Shown here: positions 9,112 through 18,622 of the stretch, in pieces | How the letters are laid out: every line of letters begins with the position of its first letter | Numbering within the stretch: position 1 is the first letter of the stretch | The notes under the pieces: model-generated | The model's database searches: none | Told to the model about the DNA's origin: nothing | What the model saw: the letters and a program-made list of their open reading frames with translations, nothing else | Program-made: the position numbers and the translations under genes | Source of the DNA: Nitrososphaeria archaeon | GTDB lineage: Archaea > Thermoproteota > Nitrososphaeria > Conexivisphaerales > DTJL01 | Direction: 5' to 3' | Assembly (NCBI GenBank): GCA_029775965.1 | Contig: JARVJU010000005.1 | Location: forward strand, 1-64,000 | DNA length: 64,000 nucleotides

Positions 9112-9486
9112 CTACTCCTTCTTCGCTAGCTTTTCGGAGATATCTATAAGTCTACCGTCTTCCTCAACCTTAATCGACGTTTCTATTCTGACATCTATTC
9201 CTAGTCTTCGGAAGATCCACAGCAGCTCTCCGCCTGTGATGTTTCTGGATATCTTTCCTGATCTGTATAGCTCTGCCAACCTGTCTACTACCTCCCTTGT
9301 TTCATTAGGGTATTGTTTTTCTGCGGCCTGCAGAACTTCCACGCCCCTATCAATAAGATGCTCTGAGAGTATTTCTTTTGCAGATTTAGGTTTTGATTCT
9401 GTTTCTACTTTTTTACGCAGTTCGGATAGCTTCTTAGCCATCAGCCTTTCTAATTCTGTGTCTTCAGCTGACATACCTATTCCCAT
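9112..9486 (-). CDS. PDCD5/TFAR19-like DNA-binding protein (tentative)
   Basis: MSAEDTELERLMAKKLSELRKK...AKEILSEHLIDRGVEVLQAAEKQYPNETREVVDRLAELYRSGKISRNITGGELLWIFRRLGIDVRI; basic N-term plus a three-helix pattern. Confidence 0.5.
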   Translation of the reverse strand: MGIGMSAEDTELERLMAKKLSELRKKVETESKPKSAKEILSEHLIDRGVEVLQAAEKQYPNETREVVDRLAELYRSGKISRNITGGELLWIFRRLGIDVRIETSIKVEEDGRLIDISEKLAKKE

Positions 9487-9557
9487 GCTTGGCAGTTCCC
9501 TGTATGCCTTACTAATAAATAAATATAGTTATACTTGAGCAATTATGCCACTGTTGC

Positions 9558-10388
9558 ATGACTATACTACATGTCGCTCTGCCGACGAGCCTGCTGATGG
9601 AAGATACAGACTTAAGGGATAAAACAATAAAGCTTGGGCATGTGGCAAGGGCCCTAGCTATATTCAAGGTCGAAAGAGTATACATATACAGAGATCCAAA
9701 ACAGGACAGAGAGAGTGATAGAAGACTCATACGAGAGATGCTTGAATACCTTGAGACACCACAATACTTGAGAAAGAAACTTTTTGGTCTTCGTCCAAGT
9801 CTGAAGTATGCAGGGCTTTTACCTCCCTTAAAGATCCCATCTCACATGAAGACCTCTACACTTGTTCCAGATGAGTATAGGGAAGGAGTGGTGGAAGAAA
9901 AAGCAGGACAGAAATTTGTCTTTGTAGGAAGTGATTTTTTAGTTCCTTTTTACGGCACAGCGTCAGCTGGAAGCAGGGTCACTGTACAGATCGAGCAGAC
10001 AGACAACCTCTCATGGCTTGCAAGGCAGAAGCAGAGAGACGACATTCACGAGTACTGGGGTTACAAAGTTGTCTATATAGATGATATATTCTCAGCGCCA
10101 AGTAAAGATTGTCTTATGGTTGCTACATCAAGGCTTGGCACACCTATCTCTGTCGTTTGGAGCCAATTGGTAGATACTTTATCGAACAATAAATCTGTGC
10201 TAATTATATTTGGTTCACCAAAAAGAGGCCTCTTCGATATGTTTAAAGAGAATGAGCTAAGAAGGCATTGCCACTTTATTCTTAACACGGTAGAGGGGCA
10301 AGGGGTCGGAACAATAAGAACAGAAGAGTCTCTCTGTATAACTCTCTCACTGTTTTCCCTTGCGTTGTCCCTTGGCAAATCACGCTGA
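9558..10388 (+). CDS. SPOUT-superfamily RNA methyltransferase (COG2106-like)
   Basis: LLMEDTDLRDKTIKLGHVARALAIFKVERVYIYRDP...PQYLRKKLFGLRPSLKYAGLLPPLKIPSH. Confidence 0.85.
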   Translation: MTILHVALPTSLLMEDTDLRDKTIKLGHVARALAIFKVERVYIYRDPKQDRESDRRLIREMLEYLETPQYLRKKLFGLRPSLKYAGLLPPLKIPSHMKTSTLVPDEYREGVVEEKAGQKFVFVGSDFLVPFYGTASAGSRVTVQIEQTDNLSWLARQKQRDDIHEYWGYKVVYIDDIFSAPSKDCLMVATSRLGTPISVVWSQLVDTLSNNKSVLIIFGSPKRGLFDMFKENELRRHCHFILNTVEGQGVGTIRTEESLCITLSLFSLALSLGKSR

Positions 10389-10566
10389 TGCCTGCTATAG
10401 CCATTCGGAAGTTCTCCAAGGCATGGTCCAAATACGTCTGAAAATATCAGATTGTGCAATCATTTTTTGAATCAATAAGCAAAAAAGGTATCAATCCCGA
10501 GATAGAATATCAAGGAAAGTATTTATGTGATATTGTTGGGGCGACATGTACGCGCGTGCTTAGTGT

Positions 10567-11031
10567 ATGCCTCAATTCGGGTATTCGTTCCAAGGGTTCG
10601 ATAGCTCTGTTCATGTAAGGGCTAGCGGTAGAGAGGTCGATATAAGCCCGAAGAAGGCAAGAGAAGTTTGCAACGCCATTAAAGGTCTGTTTATACCTCA
10701 GGCTAGGAAATATCTTGAAGAAGTAGCAGATATGAAGAGACCTGTTCCGTTTAGACGATACAAGCTTAAAAGAGGGCACAGGAAAGAGCTACAGGGCTTT
10801 CCTGCTGGTGGATACCCCAAAAAGGTTGCAGAAGCAGTTCTTGTCGTACTTGATAACTTGCAGAATAACGCAGAGCACAAAGGCCTTAACATAGAAAGGA
10901 TGAAGATAATCCATGCTTCTGCCTATCCCGGCAGAAGGCTTCCTCGCTATAAACCCCGTGCTTTTGGTCGTTCTAGTCCGTCGATGCGTGTTTTTTCCCA
11001 TATCGAGCTTGTTGGTAAAGAGGTGTTTTGA
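10567..11031 (+). CDS. rpl22: Ribosomal protein uL22
   Basis: VRASGREVDISPKKAREVCNAIKG...GRSSPSMRVFSHIELV. Confidence 0.95.
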   Translation: MPQFGYSFQGFDSSVHVRASGREVDISPKKAREVCNAIKGLFIPQARKYLEEVADMKRPVPFRRYKLKRGHRKELQGFPAGGYPKKVAEAVLVVLDNLQNNAEHKGLNIERMKIIHASAYPGRRLPRYKPRAFGRSSPSMRVFSHIELVGKEVF

Positions 11032-11034
11032 TCT

Positions 11035-11679
11035 TTGCCGTATGGAAAACTTCTTCTTTCAAAATTTTATAAATTTGCAGAACTGGATGAATATCTAGAA
11101 AAGGTTCTAAAAGAAGCAGGTTATGGTGGTGCTGAACTTGAAAAGCTTCCACTTGGCTACAGGCTTAATATTCTTGTAGTCAGACCCGGACTCGTAATAG
11201 GTAGAAAGGGTGTGGGTATAAGAGAGCTTACAGACTCTCTGTCCAAAAGGTTTGGTCTTGAAAATCTGACTGTAAACGTTGTTGAGGTTACACAACCCGA
11301 CCTGAACCCTCGCATAGTGGCCTCTAGGATAGGCTCTATGGCCGAGAAGGGTATGGCATTCAGAAGGGCCGCTTCTATGGCGCTAAATAACGTTATGCGT
11401 GCTGGAGCTATGGGCTGTATTATAACTATACGGGGTAAATTGAGAAGCGAAAGGTCACACTTTGAAAGATACGTAGCAGGCGTGGTTCCGTTGAGTGGAT
11501 ATCCCAGGGAAGTCATGGTAAAAGGTGCAGTCACCTCGGTCTTACTCAAGATGGGTCTGTATGGTATAAATGTGAAGATCGCTTATGGCGATGCTCTTCC
11601 ACCGGAATTTGAACTCAAGAAGACAGAAGAAAGTAAACAGGTTCAACAGGAGGGATTGAAGGAAAATGCCCCAGCTTAA
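11035..11679 (+). CDS. rps3: Ribosomal protein uS3
   Basis: ELDEYLEKVLKEAGYGGAELEKLPLGYRLNILVVRPGLVIGRKG (KH domain). Confidence 0.95.
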   Translation: MPYGKLLLSKFYKFAELDEYLEKVLKEAGYGGAELEKLPLGYRLNILVVRPGLVIGRKGVGIRELTDSLSKRFGLENLTVNVVEVTQPDLNPRIVASRIGSMAEKGMAFRRAASMALNNVMRAGAMGCIITIRGKLRSERSHFERYVAGVVPLSGYPREVMVKGAVTSVLLKMGLYGINVKIAYGDALPPEFELKKTEESKQVQQEGLKENAPA

Positions 11680-11869
11680 AGCCAAAGATGTTAGATCCCT
11701 TTCATTAGAGGAAGTTTCAAACAGAATCGCTGAATATCAAAAGGAATACTTAAGACTGAAGACTTTATCTGCAAGAGGTACAATAGCCAAAGAATCAGGG
11801 AAGATAAAGCGAATTAGAAAAACACTGGCAATGTTAAAGACAATACAAAGAGAAAAGGTGTCATCCTGA
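11666..11869 (+). CDS. rpl29: Ribosomal protein uL29
   Basis: KAKDVRSLSLEEVSNRIAEYQKEYLRLKT...KIKRIRKTLAMLKTI. Confidence 0.95.
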   Translation: MPQLKAKDVRSLSLEEVSNRIAEYQKEYLRLKTLSARGTIAKESGKIKRIRKTLAMLKTIQREKVSS

Positions 11870-12105
11870 TGAGTGATGCAGAAGATTTCCTATTGCCAGG
11901 TTCCAGAATCACTGTAGTCAGGGAAGAGAATAAAGCTACAGGTACGCTTCTCTACGAGACAAAGAATACCCTTGTAGTTTTGACAGAAACAGGGAAGAAG
12001 ATGTATCCAAAACGTCATAGTCTTTTAGTTCTGTCTGATGGCAGAAGAATAAACGGTTCGAAACTGATTGGAAGACCAGCTGAGAGGTTGATGCGTAAGA
12101 ATTGA
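11869..12105 (+). CDS. rnp1: RNase P protein component Rpp29/POP4
   Basis: GTLLYETKNTLVVLTETGKKMYPKRHSLLVLSDGRRINGSKLIGRPAERL between uL29 and uS17. Confidence 0.9.
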   Translation: MSDAEDFLLPGSRITVVREENKATGTLLYETKNTLVVLTETGKKMYPKRHSLLVLSDGRRINGSKLIGRPAERLMRKN

Positions 12106-12428
12106 AGGATATAGGAATACAGGGAGTAAAGGCCCCAAGCCGCTCCTGTACAGACAGGGATTGTCCTTGGCACGGCTCTCTTTCAACACGTGGTAAAATA
12201 CTTTATGGAAAGCTGGCATCACAAAAGGCTAAGGGACTAGCGATAATAGAGAGAGACTATTATCATTATCTAGCCAAGTATTCAAGATATGAGAAAAGAA
12301 AGAGCAGGATACATGCACACATGCCACCATGTATATCAGCGAAGGAAGGGGAACAGGTTGTTGCAGTTGAGTGTAGACCTTTGTCAAAGACGATCTCCTT
12401 TGTTGTTATAGGAACGTCAGGTGAGTGA
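12102..12428 (+). CDS. rps17: Ribosomal protein uS17
   Basis: CTDRDCPWHGSLSTRGKILYGKLASQKAKGLAIIERDYYHYLAKYSRYEKRKSRIHAHMPPCI. Confidence 0.95.
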   Translation: MKDIGIQGVKAPSRSCTDRDCPWHGSLSTRGKILYGKLASQKAKGLAIIERDYYHYLAKYSRYEKRKSRIHAHMPPCISAKEGEQVVAVECRPLSKTISFVVIGTSGE

Positions 12429-12865
12429 GTTTGTCAACAAAATCCAGAGCTGTATCAGCCAAAGGGGTTCAAGAATTCAAGCCCTACATCACTAAAGCGA
12501 TTCCTTTTTACGCAGTGATTAACTGCGCAGACAATACTGGAGCCAAAACACTGAGGATAGCACAGGTCTCCAAGTTCAAAGGAAGACTGAAGAGGATGCC
12601 AGCTGCAGGTGTAGGTGATATGGTGCTCGCAGTGGTCAAGAAGGGACCACCGGACCTTAAAAAGCAGGTATTTCATGCAGTAATTGTCAGACAAAAGTAT
12701 CCCATCAGAAGAGTTGGAGGAGTCAGAATCAGTTTTGAAGACAATGCTGCAGTGATAATGACCCCGGAAGGCGAGCTCAAGGGTACGGATATAAGAGGAC
12801 CGGTAGCTGCTGAAGCCGCTGAAAGATGGGCTCGCATAGCTAATGTAGCACCTTTAATAGTCTAG
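12425..12865 (+). CDS. rpl14: Ribosomal protein uL14
   Basis: INCADNTGAKTLRIAQVSKFKGRLKRMPAAGVGDMVLAVVKKG. Confidence 0.96.
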   Translation: MSLSTKSRAVSAKGVQEFKPYITKAIPFYAVINCADNTGAKTLRIAQVSKFKGRLKRMPAAGVGDMVLAVVKKGPPDLKKQVFHAVIVRQKYPIRRVGGVRISFEDNAAVIMTPEGELKGTDIRGPVAAEAAERWARIANVAPLIV

Positions 12866-12877
12866 GAGGAAGAGAGA

Positions 12878-13252
12878 ATGCAATCTGCTCAACCCAGTAA
12901 AGTGAGAAAATTTATCTTTTCGGCTGACTCCTTCAGGAGAAGAAAATTTGTATCGGCGCATCTAAACAAGGAGCTAAGAGAGAAATACAGGAGAAGATCG
13001 ATAAGCCTGAGAAAAGGGGATACTGTGAAGATAATGCGAGGAGACTTTAAGGGCGTTGAAGGCAAGGTACAAAAGGTATACCCTGCCGAGGGAAAGGTAA
13101 CAGTCGAAGGTGTAACAAGGGAGAAGGTCGGAGGAGGAAACGTCCAGCTCAAAATAGCTGCATCTAAAGTGATGATAACAAACCTAAACTTGGATGACAA
13201 GATTAGAAGAAAGAAGCTAGAAGCTAAAGGAGGGAGCGATAAGAATGGGTAG
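12878..13252 (+). CDS. rpl24: Ribosomal protein uL24
   Basis: HLNKELREKYRRRSISLRKGDTVKIMRGDFKGVEGKVQKV (KOW). Confidence 0.96.
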   Translation: MQSAQPSKVRKFIFSADSFRRRKFVSAHLNKELREKYRRRSISLRKGDTVKIMRGDFKGVEGKVQKVYPAEGKVTVEGVTREKVGGGNVQLKIAASKVMITNLNLDDKIRRKKLEAKGGSDKNG

Positions 13253-13976
13253 AAAGTCAGGCTCTAATAGACTCAAAAGGGAAGCCGCACCTAGGTTTTA
13301 CTCTGTTCCGAGAAAGAGCTACCCATTTCTGACATTACAAAGTCCGGGTCCACACCCGAGGTCCATGAGTTACGACCCGATAACTATACTGAGAGATTTA
13401 CTGGCTGTGGCAAGAACAAAGAAGGAAGCCGAATATGTAGTAAAGTCAGGGAAATTCGTTGTTGATGGTAAAGCTAGGACAAGCATAAAGTTCCCCGTAG
13501 GGTTAATGGATGTTTTAGAGTTCAAAGGTACTGAAACCGCATTTAGAATGCTTCCTTGGAAGGGCAGTCCAATACATCCATTTGCTATACCACAGTCAGA
13601 AAAAAATGTAAAACTGTGCAGGATTACGTCGAAGGTGACAGTAAAAGGCGGAAAGATACAGATAGGGACCCATGATGGCAGAACATTCATTGTGGAAGAT
13701 GGAACAAAGTTTGCTGTTGGTGATACCATACTCTTGGACCTTAATGAAGGCACTGTAAAGAGTACTATACCTCTTAAGAAAGGAGTGCTCGCACTAATCA
13801 CTGGTGGCAAGAGACTGGGAAAGATAGGGGAGGTCGTGGAAGTAAACAAGGGAAGATTTTCTAGTAAACCTAGTGTCAGATTATCTCTTCCAGAAGGAGA
13901 AGTTATTTTGCCGAGGGAACTCATAATTGCCGTAGGTACATATAAACCCCTGATAACTCTGCCTGGAGGCGTATAA
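13245..13976 (+). CDS. rps4e: Ribosomal protein eS4
   Basis: GRKSGSNRLKREAAPRFYSVPRKSYPFLTLQSPGPHPRSMSYDPITILRDLL. Confidence 0.95.
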   Translation: MGRKSGSNRLKREAAPRFYSVPRKSYPFLTLQSPGPHPRSMSYDPITILRDLLAVARTKKEAEYVVKSGKFVVDGKARTSIKFPVGLMDVLEFKGTETAFRMLPWKGSPIHPFAIPQSEKNVKLCRITSKVTVKGGKIQIGTHDGRTFIVEDGTKFAVGDTILLDLNEGTVKSTIPLKKGVLALITGGKRLGKIGEVVEVNKGRFSSKPSVRLSLPEGEVILPRELIIAVGTYKPLITLPGGV

Positions 13977-13980
13977 TAGA

Positions 13981-14511
13981 TTGTCAACTGTGATGCAACA
14001 GAAGGTCAACCCTATGACATCTGTCAGATTAAGCAAGGTTACTTTAAACATAGCCGTGGGTAAGTCAGGTGAGCTGCTTGAGAAAGCAACCAGGGTACTA
14101 GAACAACTCACGGGTCAGAAGCCAAGCCTAAGAAAGGCAAAAAGGACGATCAGAGACTTTGGAATTCATAGGGGCGAACCGATAGCGGCTATAGTTACGC
14201 TCAGAAAGGGCAAGGGTAATGATATTCTAAAGAAACTATTGCAGGCAAAGGGTAATGTTATACAACAAAGCTCTTTTGGAGCTTTAGGTACTGTAAGCTT
14301 TGGAATAAAAGAGCATATAGAGATTCCTGGAATGAAGTATGATCCTGAAATAGGGATATTCGGGATGGATGTAGCAGTATCGCTAGAAAAGCCTGGAATG
14401 AGGGTTCAAAGAAGAAGAAGAGCATTTTCAAAAGTTCCGTTTAAGCAAAGGGTATCTGCAGAGGAAGCCATCAACTTCTTCAGGAGTAACTTCGGTGTGG
14501 AGATAAGGTGA
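13981..14511 (+). CDS. rpl5: Ribosomal protein uL5
   Basis: [59 protein letters not shown]. Confidence 0.95.
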   Translation: MSTVMQQKVNPMTSVRLSKVTLNIAVGKSGELLEKATRVLEQLTGQKPSLRKAKRTIRDFGIHRGEPIAAIVTLRKGKGNDILKKLLQAKGNVIQQSSFGALGTVSFGIKEHIEIPGMKYDPEIGIFGMDVAVSLEKPGMRVQRRRRAFSKVPFKQRVSAEEAINFFRSNFGVEIR

Positions 14512-14516
14512 GAAGC

Positions 14517-14681
14517 TTGGCGAAGATAAGGCACGGGAAACCAAGAAAGTTTGGAAAGGGTTCTAGGCCTTGCAGAAGGTGCGGTCAATTTGGACCAGTT
14601 ATACAGAAGTACAACCTGATGCTCTGCAGGCAATGCTTCAGAGAAGTGGCTGGAAAGATGGGTTTCAAAAAGTACGAGTAG
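14517..14681 (+). CDS. rps14: Ribosomal protein uS14 (zinc-binding; not in the ORF track)
   Basis: TTG start; [55 protein letters not shown]-x2-C...C-x2-C; located between uL5 and uS8. Confidence 0.95.
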   Translation: MAKIRHGKPRKFGKGSRPCRRCGQFGPVIQKYNLMLCRQCFREVAGKMGFKKYE

Positions 14682-14685
14682 GGAG

Positions 14686-15087
14686 GTGAAAGAATTGCCA
14701 GCATTAGCAGCGATACCGAACCTTTTCTCCACAATCTACAATAATGAGCTGAGGAATAAGAAGGAATGTCTGATAATCCCGGCTTCCATGCTGGCTCAGG
14801 AAATACTTAGAGTTATGCAGAAAGGGAAGTACATTGGAGAGTTCGAGTATATAGACGATGGTTTAAGAGGCAAACTGAGAGTTCAGCTACTGGGCAGAAT
14901 AACAAAGTGCGGTGCTATAACACCTAGGTATCCTGTCAGATCGGCAGAATATTATATGTGGGAGAGAAGGTTTTTGCCCGCAGTAAACGTGGGGATGTTA
15001 ATAGTAAGTACCAGCAAAGGAGTCATGAGTCACAATGATGCATCAAGAGAGGGCTTAGGAGGTAGATTGTTGGGGTATGTCTACTAG
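14686..15087 (+). CDS. rps8: Ribosomal protein uS8
   Basis: GRITKCGAITPRYPVRSAEYYMWERRFLPAVNVGMLIVSTSKGVMSHNDA. Confidence 0.95.
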   Translation: MKELPALAAIPNLFSTIYNNELRNKKECLIIPASMLAQEILRVMQKGKYIGEFEYIDDGLRGKLRVQLLGRITKCGAITPRYPVRSAEYYMWERRFLPAVNVGMLIVSTSKGVMSHNDASREGLGGRLLGYVY

Positions 15088-15622
15088 GAATGGCGAGATG
15101 GTGGAAATCACAGTTCCTCAGGGGGTAGATGCAGTATTAGAAGGGCAGGAGCTGGTGGTTAAAGGTCCAAAAGGAGTAGTTAGAAGGAATTTTGCAAAGA
15201 TACCGGTTAAAATCGAAGTGGACGGTTCTCTTGTAAAACTATCTACGTTAAGGAAAAGAAAGGAGGACAGAGCAGTCCTGAACACCTGCAAGAGCCATGT
15301 GACTAATATGTTCACAGGAGTGACCAAAGGATTCACATATCGTTTAAAAGTGGTCTTCGCTCATTTTCCTCTCAGCATAAAGGTTCAAGGAGATGAGGTG
15401 ATGATAGAGAACTTCTACGGAGAAAGAGCACCAAGAAGGGCTCGTATAGTAGGTAAAAGCAAGGTCACAGTTGAGGGGGATGATATAGTTGTCACTGGTG
15501 CAGACTTGGAAGCTGTAGCACAGACTGCAGCAAACATAGAGCAGTCTACAAGAATAAGAGAAAAAGATCAGAGAATATTTCTGGACGGGGTGTATATATA
15601 TGAAAGAAAAAAATCAGAATAA
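15077..15622 (+). CDS. rpl6: Ribosomal protein uL6
   Basis: ITVPQGVDAVLEGQELVVKGPKGVVRRNF...; operon order. Confidence 0.95.
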   Translation: MSTRNGEMVEITVPQGVDAVLEGQELVVKGPKGVVRRNFAKIPVKIEVDGSLVKLSTLRKRKEDRAVLNTCKSHVTNMFTGVTKGFTYRLKVVFAHFPLSIKVQGDEVMIENFYGERAPRRARIVGKSKVTVEGDDIVVTGADLEAVAQTAANIEQSTRIREKDQRIFLDGVYIYERKKSE

Positions 15623-16001
15623 ACAACTCTTAAGATTAAGATCAGAAATAGCAAAGAAAAGACCAAGATTCGTCAGACCGGAGAGCTGGAGGTACAAGCG
15701 ATTGAAGCGGAACTGGAAAAAACCAAAGGGAATAGACAACAAAGTAAGGCTATCCCAGAAGGGATGGCCAGCTCTTGTGAAGGTTGGCTATCGTGGTCCA
15801 AAACTAGCAAGAGGCCTTCACCCATCAGGGCTTTTTGAAAAGCTTGTCAGCAATACGTCTGAACTTGCTGGTCTAGACCCTAACGTATATGCTGTAAGAA
15901 TCAAGCATACTGTAGGTGCTAGGAAAAGGAGAGAGATTATAGCAAAAGCGAAAGAAATCGGGATAAGGGTGCTGAATCCTGTCAGGGTGAGCAAAGGTTG
16001 A
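15600..16001 (+). CDS. rpl32e: Ribosomal protein eL32
   Basis: KKRPRFVRPESWRYKRLKRNWKKPKGIDNKVRLSQKGWPALVKVGYRGPK. Confidence 0.95.
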   Translation: MKEKNQNKQLLRLRSEIAKKRPRFVRPESWRYKRLKRNWKKPKGIDNKVRLSQKGWPALVKVGYRGPKLARGLHPSGLFEKLVSNTSELAGLDPNVYAVRIKHTVGARKRREIIAKAKEIGIRVLNPVRVSKG

Positions 16002-16441
16002 ACCTAGCCAGCAAGAAAAGACTCGCAGCAAGTATGCTGAAAGCAGGGATAAGCAGGGTCAGATTTAGTGATGAAGCTTTAGATAGGATAGCAGATGCCG
16101 TCACACGTGATGATATAAGGAAGCTAATAAGAGCAGGGGATATCTGGGTTGCGCAGTCTAAAGGTATATCGTCAGGAAGAAAGAGAAAGGTAAAAGAGAA
16201 AAAATCATTCAGAGGAAGAGGGCCTGGATCTAAGGAGGGCAAAGCCACTGCTAGGAATCCAAAGAAAAGGCAATGGTTGAGCCAGGTAAGAGCGCTTAGA
16301 AGGTATATCAAATTCCTAAAGAGAAGGGGGCAGCTACCTGATGAGGAGATCAAAAGACTCTATACAAAGGTCAAAGGAGGAGAAATAAAGACAGTAAGAA
16401 GACTAAAGGAGATAGTAGTTGAAATGAAGGGGGCAAGGTGA
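15998..16441 (+). CDS. rpl19e: Ribosomal protein eL19
   Basis: LASKKRLAASMLKAGISRVRF...GRGPGSKEGKATARNPKKRQWLSQVRALRRYIK. Confidence 0.95.
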   Translation: MNLASKKRLAASMLKAGISRVRFSDEALDRIADAVTRDDIRKLIRAGDIWVAQSKGISSGRKRKVKEKKSFRGRGPGSKEGKATARNPKKRQWLSQVRALRRYIKFLKRRGQLPDEEIKRLYTKVKGGEIKTVRRLKEIVVEMKGAR

Positions 16442-16447
16442 TAGGTA

Positions 16448-17038
16448 ATGAAAGGTGAATACATTACAGTTTTCAGAAGGAAACGTGAACGAAAGACGGA
16501 TTACAAAAAGAGAAGAGCAGCGGTTGTATCCAAACTTCCTCTTCTCAATGTCTTCCTTTCATCCAAGTATGTATATGCGCATATAGTAAAGCCAGAGGTG
16601 CAAGGTGACAAGATAATCTCATCTGCAAATTCTCAGCAACTTCGCAGGCTCGGATGGATGGGGTCAGGGAAGAGTATTCCAGCATGCTATCTTACAGGTC
16701 TTCTGCTGGCTAAAAGGACAAAACTGACAGATATGAATGATGTTATAGTCTACACAGGCATGTTAGGTTACAGGAGCGGTTCTAGGATAGCTGCTGTGGT
16801 AAAGGGGGCTAAAGACGGCGGGCTAAAAGTGCTGGCTGATGAGGAAAGTTTCCCTGAAGATGAAAGAATATCAGGCAAGCATATAAGCGATTATGCAAAT
16901 GCTCTTAAGAACAGAGATGAAAATCTATATTTATCAAAATTTTCAGCAAGGTTAAATGCAGGATTAAGACCTGAAAATATACAAGAACATTTTCAGCTTA
17001 TAAAGCAAAAGATATTGGAGTTGCCAAAGAATGAGTGA
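16448..17038 (+). CDS. rpl18: Ribosomal protein uL18
   Basis: FRRKRERKTDYKKRRAAVVSKLPLLNVFLSSKYVYAHIVKPEVQGDKI. Confidence 0.94.
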   Translation: MKGEYITVFRRKRERKTDYKKRRAAVVSKLPLLNVFLSSKYVYAHIVKPEVQGDKIISSANSQQLRRLGWMGSGKSIPACYLTGLLLAKRTKLTDMNDVIVYTGMLGYRSGSRIAAVVKGAKDGGLKVLADEESFPEDERISGKHISDYANALKNRDENLYLSKFSARLNAGLRPENIQEHFQLIKQKILELPKNE

Positions 17039-17663
17039 AATTACTACGAGAGAGCAAGAGGAGCAGCCTTGGGTTCCAAGGACAAAGCTGGGTCAGCTAG
17101 TCGCATCAGGTAAAGTTACGTCATTAGATGAGATCTTTGAGAACGGCTGGAAGATAAGGGAGCCGGAGATAGTCAGAACACTACTCCCAAACGTAAAAAG
17201 CTATGTGGTAGGTGTTGGAATAGTTCAGAAACAGACAGATGCTGGAGAGCTGACAAGGTTCAGGGCAGTGGTTGCAGTGGGAGAAGAGCAGGGGTGGTTT
17301 GGCATAGGTCATGCAAAGGCATCACAGATGAGGGTTGCAATAGAAAAGGCTACAGTAGTAGCTATGTTGAACATAATACCTATAGCTCAGGGCTGTGGTA
17401 GCTGGGAATGCAGATGTGGTACAAACCACTCTATTCCTTTTAGGCTTGAAGGGAAAAGTGGAAGTGTAAGAATAGTTGTTATGCCAGCACCTCGCGGTCT
17501 AGGACTGGTGGCAGGAGAAACACTAAAGAATCTATTGAGCCTTGCAGGAATCAAAGACTGCTGGACAGTAACTTTCGGAAATACAAGTACTCCATCATCG
17601 GTTAGCAATGCGTTGTATGATGCATTTCTTAAAATGTACAAACTACTCACTCCGGCTAGGTGA
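17031..17663 (+). CDS. rps5: Ribosomal protein uS5
   Basis: WVPRTKLGQLVASGKVTSLDEIFENGWKIREPEIVRTLLP...; S5 domains. Confidence 0.95.
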   Translation: MSEITTREQEEQPWVPRTKLGQLVASGKVTSLDEIFENGWKIREPEIVRTLLPNVKSYVVGVGIVQKQTDAGELTRFRAVVAVGEEQGWFGIGHAKASQMRVAIEKATVVAMLNIIPIAQGCGSWECRCGTNHSIPFRLEGKSGSVRIVVMPAPRGLGLVAGETLKNLLSLAGIKDCWTVTFGNTSTPSSVSNALYDAFLKMYKLLTPAR

Positions 17664-17669
17664 TTCGGC

Positions 17670-18131
17670 ATGAGCATTCTTATCGTATTAAGACTCAGAG
17701 GAGAAATAAACAGAAGGACAAAGGTCAGAGAGATACTGAGAAGGCTTAACCTTCCATCAAAGTACAGTGCTACCTTGGTAAATGATAGTCCATCAATGCT
17801 TGGTATGCTCGAAACTGCTTCAAATTCAATAGCGTGGTTCAAGGCGGACAAGGAACTTCTACTAAAAGTTTTACATGCAAGGGGCAGAGCTACAGGCTCC
17901 AAAGCTTTGACTGATGAAGTACTTAAAAAGATAGGGTTAGACATAGAAAAAACGGTAGATGATCTGATATCTGAAAAAATAAAGTTTTCCGATATCAAGA
18001 CAATAAAACCATTCTTCAGGCTTGCACCTCCAAAAGGTGGTTTTAAAGCAAGTTTAAGGAAAAACTTTGGTTCGGGTGGATTGCTGGGGGAAAATCCCGA
18101 CCTTCCGAAACTTATAGAACGAATGCTTTAA
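17670..18131 (+). CDS. rpl30: Ribosomal protein uL30
   Basis: VLRLRGEINRRTKVREILRRLNLPSKYSATLVNDSPSMLGMLE...FRLAPPKGGF. Confidence 0.94.
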   Translation: MSILIVLRLRGEINRRTKVREILRRLNLPSKYSATLVNDSPSMLGMLETASNSIAWFKADKELLLKVLHARGRATGSKALTDEVLKKIGLDIEKTVDDLISEKIKFSDIKTIKPFFRLAPPKGGFKASLRKNFGSGGLLGENPDLPKLIERML

Positions 18132-18178
18132 GAGTATGCCATGCTAAGGTGTGAACAAGACAAGACTTCATGGTGTAA

Positions 18179-18616
18179 TTGATAATGCCAACTCGATTCA
18201 GAAAGATACGGAAGATGAGGGGAAGTAGAACTGTAGGCTGGGGACAGGTCAACCAGCACAGGAAGCATGGTGCCAAAGGAGGACACGGACATGCTGGGCT
18301 GCATAAGCATAAGTGGAGTTGGGTAGTTACGTATGCTCCGGACTATTTTGGGTCCCATGGGTTTGCGCCTATTAGGAAGAGGAAACAGAGCTGGGTAAAC
18401 GTTGGGCAGCTAGAAGAAATTGTAGCAAGAATGGAGGAAGTTAAGAAGCTCGGAACCCAAGACGGTCTGCCTGTGATTGATCTTGTCTCTATGGGTGTGA
18501 ATAAGCTGCTTGGTGCAGGGAATATATCACGCGCTTTACTTGTTAAAGTCTCTTACTGCACAGGATCTGCCAAGGACAAGGTAGAAAAGGCTGGGGGAAA
18601 GGTGCAGGAGGTTTAG
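18179..18616 (+). CDS. rpl15: Ribosomal protein uL15
   Basis: TRFRKIRKMRGSRTVGWGQVNQHRKHGAKGGHGHAGLHKHKWSW. Confidence 0.95.
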   Translation: MIMPTRFRKIRKMRGSRTVGWGQVNQHRKHGAKGGHGHAGLHKHKWSWVVTYAPDYFGSHGFAPIRKRKQSWVNVGQLEEIVARMEEVKKLGTQDGLPVIDLVSMGVNKLLGAGNISRALLVKVSYCTGSAKDKVEKAGGKVQEV

Positions 18617-18622
18617 CACCAG

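Noticed and set aside
10389-10450. C/D box sRNA in the gap before uL22 (CTGATGC ... CTGA)
   Set aside because: The C-box-like sequence is imperfect and no internal C'/D' pair is evident; such short motifs occur by chance.
13370-13987. Minus-strand 205-aa ORF opposite eS4
   Set aside because: Antisense shadow ORF; no motif.
17387-17998. Minus-strand 203-aa ORF across uS5/uL30
   Set aside because: Antisense shadow ORF spanning two genuine genes.
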